Assembly: GCF_030463565.1 (NCBI RefSeq)
Contig: NC_134649.1
Location: 2,301,001-2,365,000 of the forward strand
Direction of reading: 5' to 3'
DNA length: 64,000 nt
From: Pelecanus crispus
Lineage: Eukaryota > Chordata > Aves > Pelecaniformes > Pelecanidae
Position 1 is the first letter of the stretch; the number at the start of each line of letters is the position of its first letter. The position numbers and the translations under genes were made by a program. A model generated the notes under the pieces. That model saw only the letters and a list, made by a program, of their open reading frames with translations. It was not told where the DNA came from and did not search any database. This document shows positions 1 through 21,355 of this stretch, one piece after another.

Positions 1-3000
1 ACCCCATCAGACCAGCTTCAGGGGCTGCATAATTGTTTTCCTGTCAACCTATAAATTCTTGAGTAACAACAAAATTATTGTGATTTTTCTTACTAAATAA
101 TTCATATATCACAAAGCATGTACATAACCAGGCCTATGAACCACTAGGCATGTAACAATCATATCTAATGGTATTTCTTCTTGTAAGAATAAAAATAGGT
201 TTGACTTTGCAGTATTTTATAATCTTGTTCAAAAATGTCAAGTGTTTTTTAGAAGTGGTCTATTCTGAAATTTCCATTTTAAACTTGAAAGTTTCCTTGA
301 TCAGACTTTTTGTCTGAAGGATTGCTTTTAATCATGTTTTAGTTTTAATTCTATTAGGATTATTAATATCACTGAAAAGTAATAAATTGGTTTTATAATG
401 AACTAGAACAGGCCTCATAAACTGTGCTTACAGTGATGCAATTGCTATTAAAATCACTCTAAGCCATATGTATTCTACCTTACCAAGCAAACAGCAACCA
501 TAATGCATCCAAACTGGCTAAATCATAACAGAGTATTCCATCATTTCAAACCTTAGTGGCTTCCTCTGTGTTTTTTTAAATGCTGAGCAGATACATATTT
601 GAGTTTTCTGTAAGACAACCTCATCACTGAAGATGTTAATAATCTGGATCATTTATAACTTGAACTCAGACAAAATCATGATCTCTTACAGTCTGCTGCA
701 GAAAGCTCTCATGCTACACAAACATTACTTTCTAAATACGTATCGCAGTGCCTTTACTAGAACATTATGGTGTATTAGCATAAATAATTAAGGCTAAGCT
801 CCACTCATCTATGAGTAATACATATTCTGTGATACATTAACCCTCTTTATTTCAGCTGCATTTATTCACTTACTAATTCACAAAGGTCAGTAATTGACAC
901 CGAGTGTCCCAATCATTAATGCAAATTCTGATGCTCTACTGCACACGCACTTTACTTAAAAGACTTAAATGCAAACCCAGTAATAACATCTTATTCTTTT
1001 CTAGAAATCAAAAAAACCTTTTAAATAAACTTGGAACATGTTAGTGACAATTTTTATTCTATATTCCCCTTGCTGTAATGCTGAAGCTGCCACTTTTTCT
1101 TAGGTGTATTCAGACTGAACAATACAGCCCAAGAAAGCGTAACATGACATCTACTTCCATAAATACCTATCTTTGGGCATGAAATCAAGACAACTCTCAG
1201 AATTATTAACTTACCTTTCTGTAGTGAACATGATTAAGGAGTTACAGCAAAAGCCAATTTAAATTAAACGGCCAAAGTAAATAATATATGAAGCAAAGTC
1301 TCCTTTGTTTCAGGCAAAGTTGGTCTAAACCAGAGGCCTAAGGGCATTCAACTATTAAGAAATACCTAAGTTTCATTCAATAATAACATGCATCAGGAAG
1401 ATCTATGATTATGGTCTGCCAAGAGATTTAGACATCAAGGATCTTTTTACTGCTGTTAGATTCTCGAAGGGGACTATTTGGTCAACTCACACTTCTCTAC
1501 TTCGTTCTTCTTGCCTATGGAATGATTCCAATAAATTCTGTTTCATCAGAAATTTTCGATCTGTCCAGGACAAAATGCAGTAACACTTCTGTTTTGAGTG
1601 CTGGAAGAATGAACTCTGGATTCCTGTTCTCCTTTTCCAGAAAGCATTAGTAATGGAAGGACTATCAGTAGGTTTGAGAATACTTACAGCTGAAAAGTAC
1701 CAGGCTGAGGCAAGCAACTTCTTAAAATCCGACATTTTTTGCTTATTCTCAGGCCCATTCTAGACATCCTTCTTACCACATCTATCGTTCTCCATCTGAA
1801 CACCACCCCACTGCTTCTATTCCGCGGGGGCTCTTTTTGCCAAGTCTCTCATTTGCTCAGAACATTTGTCAGAGAGTGAACGTTTCCTCCACTCCATTTT
1901 CCTGTAGGAGCTCCAGAAGTTCCACATCATCGTTCCCCTTCCCTTCTCCAACTTCTTTAATGTCAGCAGTTAAAAAAAAAAAAAAAAAAAAGAGTAGCCT
2001 TTCTCTCTGTTGATGAGTAATTAACTTGCCTTCCCACTCTACTGCTGCAGAGCTGGAACTGCTTTGAGTAAGGAAATTAGCTGATACCAGTGTACTTTCC
2101 CGTAAGAGCTCAGAAAGGACTGGCAGTTTCTCTCAAATGATTGACTCAAATTAAGGCGGAGGTTATTGACGTAGTTATCGTTTTACAGATTTTCAGTATT
2201 CATACTGTTCACTGAGCACAAGTGAGCCTGGCAAGCCTAAGCAAGCACACCCGGGAGCTCAGACTTGCATACAAGCGCAGGCACACCACTTGGTCAGATA
2301 GTTCTGTTGATAAGTTCGGGATACTGCTGCTCTGCTTCACGGGAGTCTGGAGAAACTGAGATCCATTCATGCCTGCCAATTTTTGCATGCAGAGTAAGCA
2401 CAAATATGCAAAAACAAAGATTGAAGAAAACCCCGAAAGATTCTACCTAATGCTGCAATGCACTCAGAATTACAGTAGGTCAACCACAGAAAGTAAGTTA
2501 AGGACAGATCTAACGTCTGCTTCAGTCAATGAAAGGTCAGTTGGCTCCAGGTTCCTCCGAAGACTGGAGAAAAACACTGGATATCGCTCCAGGGAAAGAA
2601 AGGGGATCAAGAAGGGGACACAGCAACTTATTTTTGAGACAATGTGAGAGTACTAATCATAAACAATCGGGAATATCAATCCTTACTGGTATCTGAATCT
2701 AGCATTCGTTTACATTGGGAAAAAAGTTAAGAACTTCAAGTCGAAACTGTGTCCATCTGAAGGTTAGCAAGTAGTACATCTTCTAGTGATAAAAGGAGTG
2801 CTATTATATATAAAAATGACACTTCAGTACAATGAGCTGCCTGGCACATGTTTGCGTTACTAGTCACAAAACTTCATTAAAACAAACATAAGAACACCCA
2901 TGTGTTATCATAATTTGGAGGAGCAGACAGTAACAGAAACCAGTATTTCTTGGGGTACTATCATTAGTGCTACACAGTCTCTAGTGAAACATTTGTCAAA

Positions 3001-5794
3001 CATACAAAAAGGTATAAAAGTGAAATATAGTAATTAAGACCTGGGTTTTATCGATTGTGTGGCTTAAGTAATTTTTCACAACAAACATAAGATTTAATAA
3101 GTATAAGTAGTTAAAGATCCTGACTTGGCTGTAGTCATTAGCATGTAATTGAACTGGTAAAAAATATCAGTTAAACCTATGTTGATTACCACCTTATCTT
3201 TGAAAGGCAATTAAGGACCTCAATCATTGCAACAAGATTTGATTGTGCAGCCTTTATTGGACATTGATCTTTCAGCAAAGCGCAGTTACATTTTCCATTA
3301 ATTTACAGTAACACAGTTTAACTCGGATACCTGAGACCATTGACCTAGGTAAGATGTAATGCTAAGCGCTCGTTTAGGTTAAGATGCCCCCAATAGTCAT
3401 TACTGTTTAAAAAGACTGCTACGAGAAGTTGCTACCTGATCCTCTGGGTTTAGACTAAGGTTTCATTTATCTGAAGTAGTTGTTAAGTGAGGTGAAACAA
3501 AGCTCTCTGCTTTTTTATGTCATCTCGCACTCATTTAAACATCATTCTTGAATACAGTAAAGAGATAACTGAGGCAAGATAAACTATACTTTATTTCAAA
3601 TGGAAATGGTGCAGATCAAATCCGTATAAAGTTAGAAGGGTCACTGTGTTCTTCAATCATCTATAAAAAAATATGTATCAACACCAGTATATGTTGCATA
3701 CACAACGTACACACAGTGTAACGCATCCAAAAAGGAACCTGGTAATTAAAACAATTACAAATAAATTATTCTGGACCAGAGGAATTAACAAAGCCTGGCT
3801 CCCTACAAGTCTGTCTTTCGAAGCAACAGGGTTACAAGACAACCCGAAAGGACCGTACAGGCAAGAGACAGCCATTAGGTGCTACACATGCAAACAATGC
3901 ATCTTCGAACAATTAAACTGCTACAAGCTCATCCTTAAAGCCCGCTTCAGGAACACTTTAGTTCAGGCATTTGGACTTCTCTGCAACAGAAGACCCTGCC
4001 CTCCTCATGCTGGAGTGTCCCTTTAGGAGCCGACTGCCACGAGCCAAGAGTTTATGGTGCCGGGGATTAGAAAGGGAAAGCAGCAAAGGCTCAGCTGAGA
4101 GCTATGCACCGCGTGCTCATCCTTGCTTGCTGTTCCCCCGAGCCTTACAGAAATTTTTGAGACAAGACAGTACGAATCTTCTTAGACCGCAACATTTGCA
4201 TCTTGCATTCAGGCCAAAACTTAAGGTAAGAGATAAAAAGAGATGCTAAGTAGGTATTTATAGCAAAAAGAGAACGAAAGCCAGATGAAGTATTTTACCT
4301 TTGGCTGAAGACAAGCCAGTAGGTTTATATTCATACTTGAAAATTATTTTTGTCATGATTTAGTAACTCAAGCGTTTTCCCCTATAAATAGCCTATTTTC
4401 CCTCTTAAGTACTGTAACAGGTCACGTACAAGCCTTAGTAAAATGAATTAATGATACTATATTTGCACTCTGCCCTCAGACATCTTCTAGTTCATCCTTT
4501 AGCATGATCAACCTCATAAGAGCAAGAGGTCTATTGATTTTCATGTAATACAAGAAAATATTACATTTGCTTAATTGTTACACAGTGAGATCATTGAACA
4601 AGAAATCAAGTCTCTATTTAATGCTGCAAGCAGCACAGAATTGCAGTAATCAATAGGGTAGTTTGTCAAAGATGTTCTCTAAGGAGACTTGCCCATCACT
4701 GTATGGACAAGGAGTCATGTTGCTTGCATTTATTGAAAAACAGGTAAGCAAAGTCAGCACTACACATTATCAGAAATCAAACAAGCTGCAGTGAGTGGAG
4801 GTGCAACTCCAACCAAGAGCTGTATTTATAGTCTGGTAATTAAAAACCATTTTATCAACCTTGCGTTGAGACTAAACCTTTACAGCAAGGTATTGACAAG
4901 ATCCGTGGCAATGAATGAGCAGTATTTGACTTTAAACTTATGAGCCGCAGTTATTTAACTTTATCCAATACAGTGAAAATCAGTTCTAGAAAAACAGAAA
5001 CAGTCCTTTCTATTATTAATGAGGCTTCTTAAAATACCATCTCTTCATCTTTGGGACCCATTTAACTTGTGTCAAGCATATTCTCCAAAATTAAATACAA
5101 CAGTGCTAGCGCTTCTCTGATTAAAGTGTTATTTAGTGTTGCTTTTAGAAAAACCACATGTATTGCTTCATTAAGTGGGAAACAGTTCTATTATCTGGAA
5201 TGAAGTAAAAAGGTATTAAAATGAAATTATACTGTAATCATAGCTTGATAATCATTTATTTAGGAATAGTGATTACCCTCCAAAAGCAGTGCCCACCCAT
5301 GTTACATTTATCTTCCTACTTATGAAAACTGGAATAAACAACATACGTCACCAGACGTGGGATTTGGAATAGACAGCATTATTTGCTGGCACTAAAACTA
5401 AGCACCCGTAATACAGCCTGTACAGGTGTTTCTGTTGTTTGAACTTCCTATCCAGTAATTCCGTATTTCCACTATCCAAATAATTCCCTAAAAGCTTTTT
5501 CTTTGCCAACGCTTCCAACTGAATGTAAGTCATTCCATCATTATATGTGCCTATTACAGCTGTGTTCAGTTACAGCTGGAGAAATCAGTTATTTTGCATA
5601 AAAAAAAAGAGAGGGTAGTATTCTTCTCATTCTCCTGTATTAATTAAAAAATATCAGCAATTCGTGAATTAGCACAGGGGACTAAATCGTCTAGATTACT
5701 TAGGTTTTGTTCCTTACCTATAAAGCAACCAAAAGGGGGGGGGGGGGGGGGGGGAAGCAGGTATCTGGAGTTCAAGAATTGCAAAAAATACAAT
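1..5794. other. Intergenic DNA downstream of C15orf61, no gene seen
   Basis: AT-rich DNA with only short open frames (92 codons or fewer in most of it, 117 at 3,673-4,026) that lack splice-site context or family resemblance. It holds a 20-base A run at 1,972-1,991 and a 20-base G run at 5,735-5,754. The stretch 3,660-4,250 is richer in G+C than its surroundings and could be an extended 3' untranslated region. No CpG island or exon of the expected next gene (MAP2K5 in human) is visible. Confidence 0.6.
5735..5754. repeat. Poly-G tract of 20 bases
   Basis: Twenty consecutive G on the plus strand, so a poly-C tract on the strand from which C15orf61 is transcribed. It lies about 60 bases past the most likely polyadenylation hexamer of that gene. 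Mononucleotide G runs this long are rare, unstable in length and able to form G-quadruplexes. Confidence 0.95.
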
Positions 5795-5815
5795 CATAAA
5801 ACATATTTTAGATAT

Positions 5816-5821
5816 TTTATT
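5816..5821 (-). other. Candidate polyadenylation signal of C15orf61
   Basis: TTTATT on the plus strand is AATAAA on the minus strand, about 615 bases past the stop codon at 6,435. It is the first canonical hexamer I found in the untranslated sequence. No clear GU-rich downstream element is visible, and another hexamer near 3,591 could serve a longer transcript. Confidence 0.4.
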
Positions 5822-6434
5822 TAAATATAATTTGAAGAAATATGATACAGCCATTTTTAACTTCTTGGGGTGGTATTTTTCCAGAGTCTTCCAGGCAATT
5901 GTGCATAGTCAGTGCCAGGGATTCATTCAAACATGCTTGCAACTATGACAGTTAATGCATTATGAAACATCTAGTCAGAGTCTAAACCTAAGCAGATTAA
6001 TCTTTTCAGAGACATTCTGGAAATGGCTAGCGTATTCACAGTTCCCTTGTCCGCATGCTACAACTCCATTCTCTAAGTTGGTAGATATATCTCTTTAAAT
6101 TATCACAAGTTTGTTCAGCAGTACTAGAGACTGACTTCTATAAAATCTAATACCCTTAGAAATATTAATTCTTCTCCCAAGGCTTCTACTTTTTCAACTT
6201 GCTGTCCTCTGCAAAAATAAATCTCTTATGACCAAAAAGTCCATGAAGCTTCCTGAAGACACCACGTTAAGGAAAAGAATGCACTGTAAAAAAAAAAAAA
6301 AAAAAAACCCACACCAAACCAAAACCCCAAAAAACCCAAACAATTGCCTTCAGTTCTTTTTAGTCAAAGGGAGTAGATATTTGTAGCAGCTGTCACACAA
6401 ACCCACCAAATGACAGGTATTCGAGGGCATGATT

Positions 6435-6689
<255 letters not shown>

Positions 6690-7620
6690 TTATCAACGTT
6701 TTGCCTTTACTGAAATCCTTACTAGCAGCTATCGGTACGCAATACGCTTGTGTATCAAGCACACAAGAATCAGAAAGCAGCTGAAGAAAAGCACCAATAT
6801 GCAGGAATTAACAGAAAGTGGGAGGATAGCAGCATGAAAGAAGTGAAACATGGTCACATATACAGCCCCGTTTCTACCGATTAAAAAAAAAAAATTCATA
6901 TCTGAACACTAAAACACAAACTCCCTGGACATCCACTTAGTTAGCAGTTCAGAGTTTGTCTGTGTATCGGAGTAGAGATAGGAAGGAAAATAGGCAGTGA
7001 CTTCCATCGATCAACGTGAAGCTGCTCTTGGGAAAATTAGATCAGTAGTCAAGACTACCAACTCCAACAAAACTGGAATGAGTAGAAAAGTATATATACA
7101 AAAAGTGCCATCATTTTTAGCACTGCTGAGTTACCCACCTATTACAGACAATGCTATTTTACTTAATATAGGGGAAAAAATGGAGATGGATTTAGGCCCT
7201 GAATTCAGTAAGGTACAGAAATACCGAATTTAATGTGCTTAAAGTTACCCAAGTGCTTAAGCTAGATTTTCAGAAGAGGGAGACGAGCTGACTTTTCAGT
7301 CGTGCTCGCCAATCATTTAAATATGAAACATGCAGGGGAGCTGCAAGAAGGATGGGGCAGATAAAAGGTCTGACTGTGTGGAGGGAAAAATAAAATCAGA
7401 TTTAAAGTTATTATTAATAAATTAATCTCTGTGATTACATTTTCTCACTACATCAGTTGGAAAGATCAAAACCCAAAGACTGACAGACGTGTTTTGTAAA
7501 GTCACTGAAGACTTGCAAAGCGAATGAGATTTATTGTTTTGAATGGAATACAAAACCAAGAAACAGATGAAATTAGTTATGCGACCGTCACCATTTAAAT
7601 AAGCGTTGTCTCTGTATGCT

Positions 7621-7710
7621 AAGTTTTGAATAATAATGTATTTCAAAACGGAGTTTTGAATAATAATCTATTTCAAAACAGAGTTTTGAATAATAATCTA
7701 TTTCAAAACT
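7621..7710. repeat. Three tandem 30-bp units, each a self-complementary hairpin
   Basis: Three head-to-tail copies start at 7,621, 7,651 and 7,681. Each contains GTTTTGAA and, about 11 bases later, its reverse complement TTCAAAAC, so each unit can fold alone. The copies differ at only a few positions (GTA or CTA in the loop; the bases at the unit joins). It lies in the C15orf61 intron. Confidence 0.9.
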
Positions 7711-8073
7711 TATCTATATCCATTTTTGTATTAATAAGGTACTGATAAGCATGATTATTTATATTACAGCAGCGCTTCAGGATCACGCGTGGTCCGAGTC
7801 CTCCGCTACGTAAGACGCTGCCTGTATGTGAGGTGCAAAAAAATTAGCCCGGGCACTTTCTAAGAAACAAAGTGCTTTCCTTCATCTGGCGCTCGTGTGT
7901 CTGCTCCGAGGACAGAACTTCATGCACGGTGGCAGAGGGTACATTTTTGGATGGACAGTGACCCATACCGACCGGCGCTAGCCATGTAAACGGCACGCGT
8001 TCGCTCGCAGGCGGCTTGGTGTGTGCCCCGCAGGCGGACAGCACCGGGCAGAACCCCCAAGGACCGATGGGCC

Positions 8074-9589
8074 GAACCCCCAAGGACCGCTGTGCCCAGC
8101 TCTGCCTCCTCGGAACCCCCAAATACCGCTGTGCCCAGCTCTGCCTCCTCGGAACCCCCAAATACCGCTGTGCCCAGCTCTGCCTCCTTGGAACCCCCAA
8201 ATACCGCTGTGCCCAGCTCTGCCTCCTCGGAACCCCCAAATACCGCTGTGCCCAGCTCTGCCTCCTCGGAACCCCCAAGGACCGCTGTGCCCAGCTCTGC
8301 CTCCTCGGAACCCCCAAATACCGCTGTGCCCAGCTCTGCCTCCTCGGAACCCCCAAGTACCGCTGTGCCCAGCTCTGCCTCCTCGGAACCCCCAAGTACC
8401 GCTGTGCCCAGCTCTGCCTCCTCGGAACCCCCAAGTACCGCTGTGCCCAGCTCTGCCTCCTCGGAACCCCCAAGTACCGCTGTGCCCAGCTCTGCCTCCT
8501 CAGAACCCCCAAGTACCGCTGTGCCCAGCTCTGCCTCCTCGGAACCCCCAAATACCGCTGTGCCCAGCTCTGCCTCCTCGGAACCCCCAAATACCGCTGT
8601 GCCCAGCTCTGCCTCCTCGGAACCCCCAAGTACCGCTGTGCCCAGCTCTGCCTCCTCAGAACCCCCAAGTACCGCTGTGCCCAGCTCTGCCTCCTCGGAA
8701 CCCCCAAGTACCGCTGTGCCCAGCTCTGCCTCCTCGGAACCCCCAAATACCGCTGTGCCCAGCTCTGCCTCCTCGGAACCCCCAAATACCGCTGTGCCCA
8801 GCTCTGCCTCCTCGGAACCCCCAAATACCGCTGTGCCCAGCTCTGCCTCCTCGGAACCCCCAAATACCGCTGTGCCCAGCTCTGCCTCCTCGGAACCCCC
8901 AAGTACCGCTGTGCCCAGCTCTGCCTCCTCGGAACCCCCAAGTACCGCTGTGCCCAGCTCTGCCTCCTCGGAACCCCCAAATACCGCTGTGCCCAGCTCT
9001 GCCTCCTCGGAACCCCCAAATACCGCTGTGCCCAGCTCTGCCTCCTCGGAACCCCCAAATACCGCTGTGCCCAGCTCTGCCTCCTCGGAACCCCCAAATA
9101 CCGCTGTGCCCAGCTCTGCCTCCTCGGAACCCCCAAGTACCGCTGTGCCCAGCTCTGCCTCCTCAGAACCCCCAAGTACCGCTGTGCCCAGCTCTGCCTC
9201 CTCGGAACCCCCAAGGACCGCTGTGCCCAGCTCTGCCTCCTCGGAACCCCCAAATACCGCTGTGCCCAGCTCTGCCTCCTCGGAACCCCCAAGGACCGCT
9301 GTGCCCAGCTCTGCCTCCTCGGAACCCCCAAATACCGCTGTGCCCAGCTCTGCCTCCTCGGAACCCCCAAATACCGCTGTGCCCAGCTCTGCCTCCTCGG
9401 AACCCCCAAATACCGCTGTGCCCAGCTCTGCCTCCTCGGAACCCCCAAGTACCGCTGTGCCCAGCTCTGCCTCCTCGGAACCCCCAAATACCGCTGTGCC
9501 CAGCTCTGCCTCCTCGGAACCCCCAAATACCGCTGTGCCCAGCTCTGCCTCCTCGGAACCCCCAAATACCGCTGTGCCCAGCTCTGCCT

Positions 9590-9594
<5 letters not shown>
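8074..9594. repeat. 39-bp minisatellite, 39 uninterrupted units
   Basis: The array is 1,521 bases long, exactly 39 units of 39 bases with no insertion or deletion. A degenerate partial copy at 8,051-8,073 precedes it. Each unit starts GAACCCCCAA, continues through CCGCTGTGCCCAGCTC and ends TGCCTCCTCG. Nearly all variation sits at two places: the two bases before ACCGCTG (AAT, AGT or AGG forms) and one G/A in CTCGG or CTCAG. Because the unit length is a multiple of three and has no stop codon in the main frames, it creates long false open frames on both strands (up to 815 codons). On the transcribed strand it is G-rich, with GGGGG, GG, GG and GGG runs per unit. Confidence 0.97.
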
Positions 9595-15090
<5,496 letters not shown>

Positions 15091-15098
15091 CAGGGGTA

Positions 15099-15132
15099 TT
15101 TATTATGATCCTCTGCTTTTCAACAGTTTATT
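15099..15132 (-). other. Candidate polyadenylation signals of IQCH
   Basis: Two AATAAA hexamers on the minus strand (TTTATT at 15,127-15,132 and 15,099-15,104 on the plus strand) lie about 175-205 bases past the IQCH stop codon. They would give a short 3' untranslated region of roughly 200 bases. Confidence 0.5.
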
Positions 15133-15306
15133 TTTGTGAAAGAAAGGATATTCTTCTAAACACCGCACTCGGAAATCATGGAAATATACTGTCTCAGTTA
15201 ATATTACTTCATATACCAATGCAGAAGGAAAACCAAACCTGTTCTTACAGATGAGAAAGCGTTTCCAGAAGCATAAAGAATAAGGCACTTAAACATTTCC
15301 CGTTAA

Positions 15307-15408
15307 CTATTCTTTCAGAGCATCTGCTTTCGAAGGTTGCTCTTCTTCCAATTTCAGTTTGTTTTCTGCTGTAATTCCTAGGATTGCTTCAATATCTTGA
15401 ATTGCCAT
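15307..15408 (-). CDS. IQCH: IQCH terminal coding exon (C-terminus)
   Basis: Last coding exon: 33 codons and a TAG stop at 15,307-15,309. The acceptor CTGTTACAG directly precedes the first codon, and the preceding exon also ends on a complete codon. The peptide begins MAIQDIEAILGI and ends in a charged, probably helical tail (KLKLEEEQPSKADALKE). In the spliced protein it continues directly from a segment ending MQGETNFK. The QDIEAIL motif fits my memory of the IQCH C-terminus in mammals. The tail has no known domain. Confidence 0.87.
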   Translation of the reverse strand: MAIQDIEAILGITAENKLKLEEEQPSKADALKE

Positions 15409-19722
<4,314 letters not shown>

Positions 19723-19784
19723 ATCATTCCCAATCTGTATCGCTTCTGATCTTCGTACAATATAAAAACTGTTCCCTGTTTTGC
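19723..19784 (-). CDS. IQCH: IQCH 62-base internal exon
   Basis: A short exon, easily missed, of 20 codons plus two bases. It encodes AKQGTVFILYEDQKRYRLGM followed by AT, which the next exon's A completes to isoleucine, giving GMITIGEDLQ across the junction. The acceptor is TATTGAACAG and the donor is GTAAGTAT, a near-perfect consensus. The upstream exon ends on a complete codon (FDLQ), so both phases agree. The alternating hydrophobic pattern (TVFILYE) suggests a buried beta strand. Confidence 0.92.
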
Positions 19785-21229
19785 CTGTTCAATAAAAAGA
19801 CAAAGTTGCTTTAATTACCCCTAAAATAGTGATCATTATAATAAATGTATTAAACACGGAGAGTGAGTACATAACCATATCTAAGAAAGGCTAGCTTTGA
19901 ATTGCGTGTAATGGATTATTGCTTGGTGGAAGTAGATTATTGCTCTAACTTACTGCAGAGAATACAATACCTTAACTTTATGTAAACAGAATACATACAG
20001 CAGTCTATTCAATAGCAAATATTTTTGTCCCCCAGTAGGAAGAGAGGGTCATAAGTATCTTAAAAATTATCTCCTTATACAGTTATTTTTATCAAGAGAC
20101 AGGTTAACCCCAAAAAGCCTTACACACGCTTGGAAGACAGTGAAAATATGTTTAGGTTTTCCTGTTCTTAGAGTTGATACTTCACCTTCGATATACACGG
20201 GACACAAACTTTCATTAACCTTCTGCTCTGGTTCATCATGGGCCTGATACTGGTGACAGTTTGGTCAGCAGCAAAACTGAGAGTTTGATTTTTAGATGTG
20301 CTGAGCAACAGTTACCGCGTGTCGCTGAGAGAGGTCTCACGGACAGGTGCCGGCCCTGGGGAGGGCTTGTACTGAGAACACGCGTAAAGCATCAGCTTCA
20401 CTTCCCAGCGAAGCCCCGCGCCCTGGGATCGGAAATCTCTATCTGCTGTCCTGTCTGCGTACCATCCTCTGAACCCTTTTACGGTTCTGTTCATAAGCCT
20501 TAAGCGCTTCCTTTCCTAGCAAAGACTGCCTTTCCATTTCTTCACTCCTCTTTCTGTTCTCCGTTACCACCTGACCTCTTGGCCGCTGAAGGTGTATCTT
20601 CTCTTACGGGTACGAGGTGTGTGAAAGGGCCACATGATGGCCAAGCTCTCTCATGAGAACTCGGTGCTAGCATGGTCCCTAAGCCAAGCACAGCTCCCTG
20701 GCTGACAGCCATAATCCGTCTTGCCCGCAGAGCCGTGCCAGCGAACCCGCCAGGACAGCATTCTCTCCGTAGTCTCCGAGGGACACACCGCCTCGCTCCC
20801 TACTGTGCAACACAAACGCCTCGTACTCCTCATCCTTCGCTGCTTCCAGTCGTAAGCCAAATCAGATCAATATCTCGGTACTGCAGTTCTTCAAGGCTTA
20901 TACCCCAGCTAAAGTAAGCTGACAGGTAAGCGTTACAATACGGGACTAATTTTTACAGGGACTACAGAGGACCTTTATGCAATTCAGAGATCATTACTTA
21001 GCATCATGAAAACAATTTAAAATAAAATAAATTCTGATGTATACCGAGTCCTCTTCAGCAAAACTGTAGAGCAACACCTCACCGTGTTTTTAACAGAACC
21101 CTTAAACATTCTATTATGCTAAACAGAACACAAACTTTACATTGTGCTAAGTGGTTTCACCATATTAGAATTTACATACAAAAATTATGCAGAGCGAATA
21201 TCACGTTTTCTAATCTTTCCCGTTCATAC
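19785..21229 (-). other. IQCH intron, nothing recognised
   Basis: 1.4 kb with a moderately GC-rich stretch at 20,330-20,850. Short open frames occur on both strands, none longer than 81 codons. No repeat or RNA gene is recognised. Confidence 0.65.
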
Positions 21230-21355
21230 CTGGAGGTCAAATCCAACACCATGAGCTTTACACATCTGGAGGAGAACATTATAGCGGATTACTGAAAGGG
21301 TGGAGTGCCTCAGTTGACTACTTGCTACTGCGCACCGGTTGCTTATTGGAGAAGG
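21230..21355 (-). CDS. IQCH: IQCH internal exon (MCKAHGVGFDLQ)
   Basis: 126 bases, 42 codons, phase 0 at both ends. The peptide opens with PSPISNRCAVASSQ, continues through a hydrophobic RHSTLSVIRYNVLLQ segment and ends MCKAHGVGFDLQ. The acceptor is TTTTCTCTAG and the donor is CCAG/GTATGA. The AHGxGFD segment joins a beta-strand-like continuation in the next exon. Confidence 0.94.

Noticed and set aside
1487-1735. First exon of MAP2K5 (expected next gene)
   Set aside because: The 82-codon frame has no resemblance to that kinase, there is no CpG island in 1-6,000, and no exon with matching sequence was found.
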